Shown: piece by piece, positions 1 to 9,340 of the stretch
Layout of the letters: every line of letters starts with the position of its first letter
How positions within the stretch are numbered: the stretch's first letter is position 1
Source: Glandiceps talaboti
Lineage: Eukaryota > Hemichordata > Enteropneusta > Spengelidae
Length of the DNA: 64,000 bases
Direction of reading: 5' to 3'
NCBI RefSeq assembly: GCF_964340395.1
Contig: NC_135555.1
Span: forward strand, 27,182,725 to 27,246,724
Notes under the pieces: model-generated
The model's input: only the letters and a program-made list of their open reading frames with translations
Told to the model about the DNA's origin: nothing
Databases searched by the model: none
Made by a program: the position numbers and the translations under genes

Positions 1-3000
1 TTTTGTTTAAACATCAATGACAATGAGTAACGTAATATTGTTTGACATCCCGTGTTAGATGCACAACAAAAATACCGTCAAAGATTTACGTCACTGAGAA
101 AAAAGTACTCATAGATATGTGCTCACTTATTTTCTTCACCTTTTCAGTTCTTTCTAAAAAATTGAAAATGATTCAATTTAAAATTGAAGGAGTGGTTGTA
201 GAATATAGTCTGCCGTCGAGAACAGTTGCTAGGCGTTGGAGAGAGCAAGTCATTATTTTGAGAATGTATATTCTGACGTTCCTGCAAGTTGAGAGTGTGG
301 GACAGTCAGTGTGAGAACAAATTGATCTCACACTCTATATCAATGCGCAACTTAAATTTTGTTTCATAAACCTATTGCTGATTGGTTTATTACGTTCCAT
401 GATCGGCAGGTGTAGGTATTGCTATGCTACAAAAAGTTCATAATAGAAAGATTATGACAACAATATATTGGACGTTGCTTTGAAATTAAACAAATGAAAT
501 TACCGGGTCAACAAAATGATGTTAGCTCGTCAACTGATTTGATATCTTGACAAATTCTAAAATACTTTAATGGTGAATATCTTGGTGCTATGAGTATGAT
601 GTAATTGTCCTTAAAATTGTTTTTGAGGGATGGGCTACACATTGGTTACGTGATATTTTACGCATAATGTTAAAGAGAAAAACCTGAGGACAGGCATTTC
701 ATGGGGGTTGGGATACAGTAATATGAAAATGTTTAGTATTGGCATATTACCGCTGAGGAAGGAACATCACGAATCTTAAACGGCTACAAACTCAACATAT
801 AAGAGGAATCACAACTAAACTTGAAATTAATCACCCCGTATGGGAAAATAAAGAGAAAAACATATCTCAGAAATGACTTATTACTGCAAGGGAAGAAATC
901 TACTGAACACAACAGACAAAATTATCAAAATTATTCAAAGAAATTTGCTTGTTATATGTGCCGGATGACTGGAATCCTTAATGATGGATGTATCTTCGCG
1001 AATGGATCTGGAATCATTTGATAGATTGATTGTAAGGAAGGTGATTCTGTACCGATGATTCACTGTGCTGTCCGGACGACTCTCTCAAGTGCAACAATTC
1101 ACCGTAAGTGATGTTGTTAAACCAGACTCTCTATGACAGTGCGGTGAACATTGACTAAAATACAACCACGACTCATTCAAATTTCTTTAAACGTCTCAGA
1201 AAATAAAGACGCTGTTGTGCTTTCTTTGCGAGGTGTTCAGTATTTGTTTGCCAAGACAGTTGATGTGAAAGATGAATACCCAGGAATTTGATAATACTGA
1301 CAATTTAACTTAATCTGTACCATCAATATCCAATTTCTCAATAACATGTCGTCTTACCAATAATGAAATAGCTTTAATATAAAATAAAATCACTTGGTAA
1401 AGGGTTGGCATTCATTCCCACACAAAAGTCCCCAACAAAAATTAAAGAAATGTAACTAATCAGAAAGATGAATGATTTCTCGTGCATAATCCGTCTGAAA
1501 TATCTGTAGTAAGAAATAAAATATGAAAACAATGTCCTTTAATAGACTAAAATCGATGGACACCACATATACTATCTAGAAGCAACAGCAGGAGAAACAT
1601 TGTCAAAAATCCTTTAACAGTATCAATGTAAAGCCTCAAAATGCGATATGATCACCCTTTATCTAAAAACTTATGTATCAGTAAGTTGCTAGAAGAGCTT
1701 TGAGACCTTGAGAAATACACCATTTTCGTTTTTTACGTAATTCTGTATCTCGACTTTAGTCCTGGTTACAAACTTTTGTAATTAAATATCGGGAATGAAT
1801 TGTACACTGAGCTTGAATATAAGCTTATACCGAGCTTAGTCAAATGTAGGATCCTGACTGCAATTTACATAACCAATCTAGTTACGTCAAATTAGTTAAT
1901 CTCAAGTTTAAACAATCTCTACTAACCAATCCTATATATTCCTAATTGACCAATCAAATGAATGTCAATATCAAATTCGAGCCAATATGTATGGAATGTA
2001 GGAAAACCTTCATTTCTGTCTGATCAGGGGCATGAGGCAACAATTCTGATGAAATCCGAAAACGATAATGATATACAGGTAATAAAGGTCCAAGTTAGCT
2101 ATGAGTCACATTTACATACTTACTTACTTACTTACTTACATACTTCTTAAATTTATTTATAGTGTATTTTAATAAACTCATTATACATGTCTACACATAT
2201 TTGTTATTTTGGTAAAGGCCAGAAATGGGATGATTAAAAATTGATATTATATGTATGCACTTGTACACTTTCTGGTCTTTTAAAAAATTGAAACATTTCG
2301 GAAAACTTTATATAAATATGGAAGACTCTAAAAAAGAATAAAAGAAAAGGAAAGCATACGGATAGACATGGTGCAGAATCGACTCTTAGTGCGCTCGCGC
2401 TGCTTGCCATGCTCGAGCTCAGAGGGGTAGGGCGTGGCATCGAATAAACCAATCAGGACGCTTCAAATCGAACATGTGATCCATGAATTTTCTCTCGAAG
2501 CTTGATACCACCTGCTGCCCTCTTGTGTTGAGATATATATTTCGCATGCTGGCGAACATTGTGGCGTTTGTGGGACATTAAAACAGATTGCCGAAACAGC
2601 ACATTATTTAAAATGAAGCTCCGAAACGTGGCGTCTTTTGTGGGGGAAATAAGCAAAAACGCAAATTGATAATATTTCACTTTAATCAATATCTGGTGCC
2701 GGAGTTGCGGTAGGCTCGAACACACAGTTGATTCCGGTCTATATTATTTTCATAAAATTACGTAAATATAAACATTAAACAGTTGTCTTCATATCTGTGT
2801 CTCTTCAAAATATACACTTTGAATGGTAATACCGTGTATTACCATTAGTCGGATCAGTAGATGTTTACACTCACGGCATAATGCGTTAATTTGGGCAAAT
2901 AGTGCACGTGAGTTTGTTCTAGCAAGCTACTAATTAATGCAAGGCTGATACACTCAGATAAGACATTGATATCAGGTAGGAAATAAAAAAAAACAGTGAG

Positions 3001-3100
3001 CGGAAACAGTATTTAAAACTTTATTTGAAATATACAGAAAATAATATTAGAAATCCGGAAAATCGCGAGTACAAAATTGATTATTTGTCCTTTACCCTGT
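1..3100. other. Left flank, no recognisable gene
   Basis: No convincing coding region. A (TTAC)n microsatellite lies near 2118-2142. A possible exon reads on the + strand from about 1970 to 2078 and ends in a donor-like CAG|GTAATA; nothing in its peptide is recognised and no matching exon was found. The rest is AT-rich with stop-dense frames. Confidence 0.5.
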
Positions 3101-3125
3101 GCCTTAACTTTATCATCCAATCAGA

Positions 3126-4390
3126 GTGCGCGTTTGGATTACCAGAGACAACGAAGTCAAAGACAAAGTAAAAAAAAAACAGCCTTCGACTCTTTCAGCT
3201 GTGCCGGAGACGGAGTTGCCGGCTCATTTTCCCAAACGATTTACGTTAAATAAAAATGCTAACTATGCACTATATCAACCATTTAATAAACAGTTATCCA
3301 TGGATTTACGAGACATACTAGTTTATGTAAGTGAAACTGGTCGATTCAATATAAAGCTGAGAGATATATTTAAAAACGGCATATTAATTCATAAAAATGC
3401 AGCCAGTGCCAACAAATGGTTGAAAGGTCCAAATATGCATTACTGGGATCAACAATTAAATTTTACTGTTTGGTTAGCTAGACCGGATGCGGTGTTAGTA
3501 TTCACGATCATCTGTATAATGAAAATATTCCTAAATCATTTTTTAGATTCCACGTGTACTTTACAATAAGAAGAATATTGAATGAGCTTTCTTGTCCACT
3601 ACCTGATGATGTTGATACATTTAGTAAAGCCGATAATTTAATCGATGTACCGACCTATCATAGAATATGCGATGAATTCGGACTAAATTATAATACAGAT
3701 TTCAGATTTACGTATGACAAAGCAGGAAACAATGGTATAGGTATCGGATATTAGTGGCGGGGAGGTAAAGCACATATAAAAAATATCCAATATAAATTTC
3801 AAAGTACAATGGTTGAATTCCCTTATGCTGAGCCAGCCCGCAGGAGTTATCATTGGTATAAATTTCAAAATGCCGACTATAAACCATACAACTACTTTGT
3901 TTTAGAAAACAGTACATGTTTCACACAAGCAGGTTTAGGACGATTGAATCGATCAATCGAAGCTTATGTATATTGTTGCATTACTTGAAGACGAGACGAG
4001 AGGCATCAATAAGGATAATAGTATACCCCGTTATCAAAATGTAATCAATGCAACAAGGGTAAAGTTAGATCTAGCCATTTTTCCTTCTTTATGGTTAATC
4101 CCGAGTAAAATGATTATAAATTTGAATACAAATGTGGCAGGTTATAACAATTTCTTACAACAGGCGACAGAAGATATGAAGTTCGGTTATAATAACATAA
4201 ATAATGACGTAAAAAAACAGCATTAAAGGAAATGGAAGGTCATGATGATCCAGTGCAACGACTCGACAGTTCGCTTGAAACCTCGGTAGCAGAGGTAGCA
4301 GCGGGTACACCAGAGCATGACATTGTTCATGAATATTCAATGATGGGAATAATAGTTGGGGTAATATTTTTAAGTTATATATTTATATAG
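3126..4390 (+). pseudogene. Virus-like gene 1, conserved protein with C-terminal membrane anchor, broken
   Basis: First gene of the virus-like cluster. Coding sense is visible in successive frames: 3126 to ~3480, ~3482 to ~3985 (interrupted by an in-frame TAG at 3752-3754), ~3966 to 4226, and ~4210 to 4390. Frame changes are therefore needed near 3480, 3980 and 4210, the last in an A-run. Recognisable parts are a middle segment containing YWDQQLNFTVW, a region rich in basic and aromatic residues, a helical segment around TQAGLGRLNRSIEAYVY, and a C-terminal hydrophobic helix (MMGIIVGVIFLSYIFI) ending at 4388-4390. I recall similar unnamed proteins as the first gene of multi-copy clusters in cnidarian and other invertebrate genomes; a virion role is inferred from the neighbours only. 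The GTG at 3126 is not a credible start; the true 5' end is unknown. Confidence 0.55.
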
Positions 4391-4402
4391 GATTTATGTA
4401 AG

Positions 4403-4750
4403 ATGACTGAATTTGATCCTTTTGATATTGATCCTTTAAAGGAAGACGTAGATGAAGACCCTAATGAAGTTGAATATGAAATGTCAGATCTGATAGATTT
4501 GTCGGATTGGGTGGAGTCAACAGAACCAACGCAGCAAGAAACATCATTCATAGACCCGGCAGAACCGGCAGTAGATAAACTTACTGAATTAAAAACTAAA
4601 GTATTGTTGGAAACTATTGACGCAGTTATCAAAAAAAGTGACATGACAGTTAATCAAAGTGAATTGGAAACAAATACATATGTAGGAAAGGATGGAGAGT
4701 TGTATGATAAAATAAAAAATCAAAGTATTACAAGAAAAGGTAAACTTTAA
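4403..4750 (+). CDS. Virus-like gene 2, acidic hypothetical protein (115 aa)
   Basis: Uninterrupted ORF beginning 12 bp after the gene 1 stop, ATG at 4403. The N-terminal ~60 residues are strongly acidic (starting MTEFDPFDIDPLKEDVDEDP); the C-terminal half is predicted helical and mixed-charge, ending in a basic tail. No membrane segment and no catalytic motif. Spacing and strand place it in the cluster with genes 1 and 3. I do not recognise the family. The intact frame contrasts with its broken neighbours, but at 345 nt this could be chance. Confidence 0.5.
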   Translation: MTEFDPFDIDPLKEDVDEDPNEVEYEMSDLIDLSDWVESTEPTQQETSFIDPAEPAVDKLTELKTKVLLETIDAVIKKSDMTVNQSELETNTYVGKDGELYDKIKNQSITRKGKL

Positions 4751-4797
4751 ATAGACTTTTCTAAGACACTTCGGTTGATAAACAAGAGATTACAACT

Positions 4798-5560
4798 ATG
4801 TTGCCTTTAAAAATGGGTGAAGTTGAAGCTAGAGATCTCACACCACCAATTATTGGTCCTTTAAGAGACTATCAGGCCTACCTCAGAAGAGACACTGCAG
4901 GTAATAAAGATGAAATCGATAAGGTTGAAAACAAAATAGAAGAATGGAATGAACTCAATCCTGAATATACAGTCATGCGTAAAGAACTTGATACGACAGT
5001 CAAGAGTTTAGAAGAGTTGTATGATAGAAAAAGAGAATTGGAAAACAGACAAAAAATCGAAGAATTATCACAAGATGAAAAAAAGGAATTAGGCAGACTT
5101 CAGATTCATATCATAAAAAATAATAAAGAATCTGATACTTTACACAATAAATTAGCTGAGACATCTGCTTTGAAAGAAGTACTCAAAGACCCAGAACTTA
5201 GTATTAAAGCTAACAATTCTTTTCAAACGCAATGGAGTTACTATCGTTTCATTGGCAACGGCTCTCGGTTTAGTTATAACTGCTATAGCCATTGCAATAG
5301 GAGTACCCATCAAATCTAGTAGTGGTAGCGGTAGCAGTAGTGGTGGTGGGCCAGACAAAGCAGTTATTAAACGTGTTGCGGATGCATTGAAATGGCTCGG
5401 TAATAAAGCAGCGATGGCACTGCCGGGTATTTTAGGTTCTATTGTATCGTTTGTATTAAAAACAGCGGGACTAGTGGTAGGATTTATAGGTGAGCATGTA
5501 TGGTTGTTGGCAACTGCAATAGCAGTGTACCTTTATGAACAGAGTTTTAAACGAAAATAA
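4798..5560 (+). pseudogene. Virus-like gene 3, coiled-coil plus hydrophobic C-terminal domain, one frameshift
   Basis: ATG at 4798. Residues ~35-140 are a long charged helix or coiled coil (many E/K/L; DEIDKVENKIEEWNEL). Around 5200-5225 the sense passes into the next frame, which continues to the stop at 5558-5560. That part holds a hydrophobic segment (ATALGLVITAIAIAIGVPIK), a Ser/Gly linker, an amphipathic stretch, and a last conserved-looking block with two membrane helices (LPGILGSIVSFVLKTAGLVV, then HVWLLATAIAVYLYEQ) and a basic end. I recall a similar C-terminal block in unnamed proteins of the same invertebrate clusters. Architecture suggests a virion membrane protein; function unknown. 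A single indel restores colinearity, so the break could be recent or an assembly error. Confidence 0.55.
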
Positions 5561-5608
5561 AAAAATATATATATTTTATTATATATTATTATAGTATAGT
5601 ATAAGAAA
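5561..5608 (+). promoter_or_regulatory. AT-rich promoter-like spacer before capsid gene
   Basis: Between the gene 3 stop and the capsid ATG at 5609 the sequence is almost pure A/T, with TATATATATTTTATTATATA and TATAGTATAGTATAAG. Similar TATA-type tracts precede the ATPase (6846-6866), gene 7 (8581-8611) and gene 8 (8864-8892), so it may be the cluster's promoter element. Inference from recurrence only. Confidence 0.35.
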
Positions 5609-6860
5609 ATGTCTTACAATAAAGAACTCCAAGGTGATTACTCAAACTAAATGTTCTGGGTAGTAAAGGAGAGCGAACTCACCATGTTGTAACATATAAT
5701 CCAAATCATGCAAAGCCCGGTGAAGTTTTATATATCAGATGTCCAAAATTTGAGGACACTGTTGTTCTAACAGATAAATTCAATCTCGTCTTTGATCTTA
5801 AACTAGAAGGTCATAATAAAAACTTCGTTGTTCAAAACCTGTCTGCCAATGTCCACTAGTTTTTAAATTCGAGGGGGAAATCTTAATGGATTGAACAGGC
5901 TACAACTTAGTACAAACGTATAAAGATCTGTATTCGGATAGAACAAACAAAACACTATGGAATTCAGTCAGAAAATCTTAGAAAATTGAGAAGTGATAAT
6001 ATTGATGAAGTCGGTGGTGGGGATTACTTAGGAGAGGCTGCACTTCATAAGGCATACGGTAAAAAATATGCAATCGATCTTGCAAAATTACATCCTATAA
6101 CAAATGGTCACGGAGCCGTATATCCTTCGAGCTTAGGAAGTCATATCGAATGGGAGCTTACTCTTGCTCCTGTTAAACAAATCCTGGTGAGTGAAGACAC
6201 AGATGGTTGGGATTATACTTTAACCAATATTCAACTTGAATATGAAACGATAAGAGATCCAAAGTTAGCTATGGAAATTAAAGGTTATTACAACAGTGGT
6301 AAAAGTTTTCTCTACGAACATATCCAACATTTCAGAACAATTAACTTCTCTGGTACAGATACAATTATTAACGAAAACATTAATATACCACGTAGAAGCT
6401 TGAAAGGAATTTTCGTATTATTCAGTAAACCACAGCAACAAAAGGATTTAGACACCGAACTATTCTTTAATCCTAGTATTAATTCTGTTGCAATAACGGT
6501 AGAAGGCATCGCAAATAAAGTGAATGCACAGGGATTATCTCCTAGAAAATTTTGGGAAGAAGCCAGACGTTATTTCATGGCATCTGAGTTCTGCTGCTAC
6601 ACTGGTAAAGCAATTGATAAACTAGAGAAAGTAACCGAGGTCACCTTTCTGTTGGATAAATACTGTTTGTTTATTGATTTAAGAAGTTTTAAGGATAATA
6701 GATATCATGGCAGTGGTCTGAAGGTCATGAATACAAAAGTTCAGCTGGAAATTAAACGAGAGGCTACAAACCCGCAAGAAAAAAAACTGCAACTATTTTC
6801 ATCATAAGTGATGCCAAGCTTAATATTGAAGGATCTAAATTAAAATCTATTATATATTAA
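5609..6860 (+). pseudogene. Double-jelly-roll-type major capsid protein of endogenous DNA virus, broken
   Basis: Best-preserved part is 5986-6807 (273 codons). It shows a region like the end of a first jelly roll (TLAPVKQILV, TNIQLEYETI) and a second half with SVAITVEGIANKVNAQGL, FWEEARRYF and LFIDLRSFKDNRYHGSG. These match my recollection of a capsid family found in many invertebrate genomes and belonging to the Polinton/adenovirus-type lineage. The N-terminal part is readable from the ATG at 5609 but needs frame changes near 5645, 5860 and 5942, and there is an in-frame TGA at 5892-5894. The C-terminus changes frame near 6785 in an A-run and ends at 6858-6860. At least five lesions make it a pseudogene as assembled. 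The expected function is the icosahedral shell. The family call is pattern recognition; a structure-based search would settle it. Confidence 0.6.
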
Positions 6861-6866
6861 TATAAT
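6846..6866 (+). promoter_or_regulatory. AT-rich spacer before ATPase
   Basis: TATTATATATTAATATAATA directly precedes the ATG at 6867 and overlaps the last capsid codons. Same character as the other gene-start spacers in the cluster. Confidence 0.3.
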
Positions 6867-7426
6867 ATGATCTGGCTTGAACCCCTTTCAATATGCTTAT
6901 CAGTGCTCTGACATGTTCGGGTAAAACAGAGTTCGTTATGCAACTGTTACAGACGCATTACAAGAATGTCTTTGATTACATAATCATAATCTGCCCGATT
7001 CATAAACAATAAAGCTTACGATAAAAAAATTATTTACAAAGACTCGGATATTATCATAATGATTCCTAACATAGAAAAAATAAATGAAAATATTCAACTC
7101 GCGTATGAGTGTTATAAAAATACAAAAAGTCTAATCATACTAGATGACTGCACTTTCACGAAGGATGTCAAATCTTGTGTCAATATTTTAACAAAATTGG
7201 CATTTTCAGCAGCATACAGCAATACAGCAGGTATCACCAAGACATTTCGAGAAAATATTTGCATGCTTGTTCTCTATTACACACCAAGTAAAATGATGTT
7301 AAAGAGATAATTGAAAACTACGGAATGGAATTAAATAAAAAAGAAAGTAGTGAATTTATAAAACAATTAAAATATACTCCTTACACTTTACAGCAAATTC
7401 GTGTTTTGATTAAGACAACCTTATAG
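6867..7426 (+). pseudogene. A32/FtsK-like DNA-packaging ATPase of endogenous virus, broken
   Basis: The probable start is ATG 6867; the sense changes frame near 6885. A P-loop-like segment (ALTCSGKT) lies at 6905-6928, followed by a beta strand and CPIH, then a stop at 7010-7012. The next frame, to 7310, carries a Walker B-like strand (LIILDDC, 7131-7151), KLAFSA, and a C-terminal block with FRENICMLVLYYTPSK. A third frame change near 7290 leads to an end at 7424-7426. The first glycine of the P-loop is replaced. The stretch between KLAFSA and FREN looks shorter than I expect for the family, suggesting an internal deletion. Genome-packaging ATPases of this class partner the double-jelly-roll capsid, and the gene lies directly downstream of it. 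Certainly non-functional as assembled. Confidence 0.6.
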
Positions 7427-7441
7427 TATAGATCTGGTATA

Positions 7442-8161
7442 ATGTTACTCAATGATATTTTATGGTTATTTATTGCGTTAATTATTATCTACTATTTGTA
7501 TAAAATAAAATGTATTTTTATATTATATAGCAAAATGGAACAGACATTGACAGATATTTTACAGCCAGTTGAACCAATACCAGTATCAACAACATCAGAA
7601 CAGGTGTCTCCAATAGCTAAATACAGAGAAAGAGTACTATGTATCATTGCTGCTGGACAATCAAAAGCTTTCTTGGGAAAACATTTCACTCTCGAATATA
7701 TTGAAAAAACGAACGATAAAGAAATTGAAAAGTATTATAAGATATATGAAAGCACTTACAGTTCTCTCGTAAGTGACAATATTGTAAATGGAGTTTTATG
7801 TGGGATTAGTAAAATAGTAGGACTTGTGCTTCCAGTACATAATGTGAATAAATTAAGTGATGACTTGAAGAATAATTTTCTTGTTATGAATCAATTCAAA
7901 CAACTTACTGGAAAGTTAGCATACAGTTATGGTCCTCTTTTAGCATTGACAAGTGGTGGTCTTACTATTTTAAATAATATTAACTTTGCAACACATACTT
8001 GTCCTATTGAAAAGAGTGACTTAAATGACTTTAATAAAGTTGAAAAGAATGACTTGAGTCAACATGAACAAGAACTTGATCAAGAAGTTGTTCTAGAAAT
8101 TGATCAAGAACTTGAAAACAACTTGAAACTTGACTTGATTAAAAAGAGTTTCAAAAAATAA
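7442..8161 (+). CDS. Virus-like gene 5, membrane-associated hypothetical protein (239 aa)
   Basis: Uninterrupted frame. From ATG 7442 it begins with a hydrophobic helix (DILWLFIALIIIYYLYK); an alternative start is Met at 7535 (MEQTLTDIL), which would remove it. The middle shows two moderately hydrophobic segments (NIVNGVLCGISKIVGLVLPV; LAYSYGPLLALTSGGLTILN), and the last ~45 residues are a charged repeat of D/E/K/L. I recall comparable proteins next to the capsid/ATPase pair in invertebrate clusters, without known function. It starts 16 bp after the ATPase stop. At 720 nt it is the longest intact frame of the cluster. Confidence 0.55.
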   Translation: MLLNDILWLFIALIIIYYLYKIKCIFILYSKMEQTLTDILQPVEPIPVSTTSEQVSPIAKYRERVLCIIAAGQSKAFLGKHFTLEYIEKTNDKEIEKYYKIYESTYSSLVSDNIVNGVLCGISKIVGLVLPVHNVNKLSDDLKNNFLVMNQFKQLTGKLAYSYGPLLALTSGGLTILNNINFATHTCPIEKSDLNDFNKVEKNDLSQHEQELDQEVVLEIDQELENNLKLDLIKKSFKK

Positions 8162-8166
8162 AGTAA

Positions 8167-8580
8167 CTTGAAAAGAAAATATTTTGTATTATAACACAGC
8201 CACAAGTAGAGACTGTGAATACAAACAGTAAGACTAAAAGTCCGGGTAGAGTTGCATGGGGTAAAAAATTATCAGTAATTTCAGCTGAAACAAAAAAATT
8301 AAAATCGATGGAGACAAAAGAACCGATAGAGCCGACAGAACCAACTCAGTTTTCCCCACCGTCCGACAATGTAAGATCGCAATTCAATAATACTATGATT
8401 TTATTAACTCTTGGTTCACTAGTAATTGGGGTAGCTGGTTTATATTATAAAAGACAGTGGTTTTTACAATCAAGTGATATTCAAGAGTCTAAACAATTAA
8501 CGACATCACAACCAGTTGAAAATAAACAATTAACGATACCACAGCCAATTAAAAATAATGCTCTGTTTGAAATGGAATAA
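8167..8580 (+). pseudogene. Virus-like gene 6, basic membrane protein, start codon lost
   Basis: The open frame runs from 8167 to 8580 but contains no ATG before an internal methionine at 8308. Similarity-like features begin upstream of that methionine: SKTKSPGRVAWGKKL, a basic motif I associate with this cluster's homologues. A Pro/Thr/Glu-rich linker follows, then one membrane helix (TMILLTLGSLVIGVAGLYY) and a Gln/Pro-rich tail. The likeliest reading is mutation of the original ATG. Stop at 8578-8580 is followed by a T-run and the next gene's AT-rich spacer. Confidence 0.5.
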
Positions 8581-8611
8581 TTTTTTTTTTATATTATATT
8601 ATATATACACA
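8581..8611 (+). promoter_or_regulatory. AT-rich promoter-like spacer before gene 7
   Basis: Ten T residues followed by ATATTATATTATATATACACA, ending at the ATG at 8612. Similar to the spacers at 5561 and 8864. Confidence 0.35.
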
Positions 8612-8851
8612 ATGACAGACTATACTAAACTAATTGTGAATGGTCTTTATGATGGTGCAGTTTTATCTGCTTTAACAATAACTAATAGTTTTATACTTGA
8701 CAAGACTATAACGATGGCTCCAGACAGTCCTAAAACAAGTGTTTCATTCAAGAAGTTTGCTTCTCTTGCAATAGCTATAAGTGGAGTAGTATTAGAGAAA
8801 GTTATGTTAGAACAAAGAAATATGTTACCAGTTGATCCTTACAAAGGATAA
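8612..8851 (+). CDS. Virus-like gene 7, small membrane protein (79 aa)
   Basis: Start chosen at ATG 8612 (MTDYTKLIVNGLYDG), immediately after the AT-rich spacer; an earlier in-frame ATG would overlap gene 6. Residues ~10-32 and ~45-65 are two hydrophobic or amphipathic helices (GAVLSALTITNSFIL; FASLAIAISGVVLEKVML) separated by a short polar loop, followed by a polar end. The pattern agrees with small two-helix proteins I recall from the same invertebrate clusters, possibly capsid-associated membrane proteins. Intact; function unknown. Confidence 0.55.
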   Translation: MTDYTKLIVNGLYDGAVLSALTITNSFILDKTITMAPDSPKTSVSFKKFASLAIAISGVVLEKVMLEQRNMLPVDPYKG

Positions 8852-8863
8852 ATAAAAAGAATA

Positions 8864-8892
8864 ACTTTATAAATCTACATATATATACATAA
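8864..8892 (+). promoter_or_regulatory. AT-rich promoter-like spacer before gene 8
   Basis: AACTTTATAAATCTACATATATATACATAA lies directly before the ATG at 8893 and contains TATAAAT and TATATATA. Same class of spacer as at 5561 and 8581. Confidence 0.35.
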
Positions 8893-9339
8893 ATGGGTGC
8901 GGCAATTGCGATGATGGTTGGTGGTGCCGTTTTAAATGTAACTGCCTTTGTTGGAGCTGGCTATTTAGGTAAAACACTTTCAGGTGATTCAAAAGAAGAA
9001 CATGAAAAAGAATTGAAAAGACATGATTTAGCTTTGGAAAATTTCAATAAAGATCGTGAAGTATGGCTAGAACATAGACAAAAAGTAATGGATTTTATAG
9101 CGAAACAAAAAAATTTAGATGTTCATGAGAGACAAAATCTGGTTCTGACTGATCAAAATTTAAATTTATATCAAGAATATCATCCACAGACTGAAGGTCT
9201 CGAACGTCTTAAAAATGAACCCCAATTTAGCGAGTATTATCGACCATCGGAAAATATGAAATTATATCAATATGTTTATTTAGCTGGTGGTGGAATATTA
9301 TTAGTCTATTTAACAAAAAAAATATATTTAAATATATAA
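8893..9339 (+). CDS. Virus-like gene 8, coiled-coil protein with terminal membrane helices (148 aa)
   Basis: Uninterrupted. The N-terminal ~30 residues are Gly/Ala-rich and hydrophobic (MGAAIAMMVGGAVLNVTAFV). Residues ~35-95 are a highly charged helix (KEEHEKELKRHDLALENFNK) predicted to be a coiled coil, followed by a polar segment with FSEYYRPSEN. A C-terminal membrane helix (YVYLAGGGILLVYLTKK) completes the protein. This helix-coil-helix layout is one I recall from multi-copy invertebrate clusters with the same capsid gene. It suggests a membrane-spanning virion or scaffold component; no biochemical function can be given. The stop at 9337-9339 abuts the ATG of the next gene at 9341. Confidence 0.6.
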   Translation: MGAAIAMMVGGAVLNVTAFVGAGYLGKTLSGDSKEEHEKELKRHDLALENFNKDREVWLEHRQKVMDFIAKQKNLDVHERQNLVLTDQNLNLYQEYHPQTEGLERLKNEPQFSEYYRPSENMKLYQYVYLAGGGILLVYLTKKIYLNI

Positions 9340-9340
9340 A

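Noticed and set aside
1970-2078. Possible exon ending in CAG|GTAATA
   Set aside because: Peptide not recognised, acceptor weak, no partner exon.
3126-3140. GTG at 3126 as start of virus-like gene 1
   Set aside because: Eukaryotic or viral genes here should start with ATG, and the bases belong to a repeat also found at 11235.
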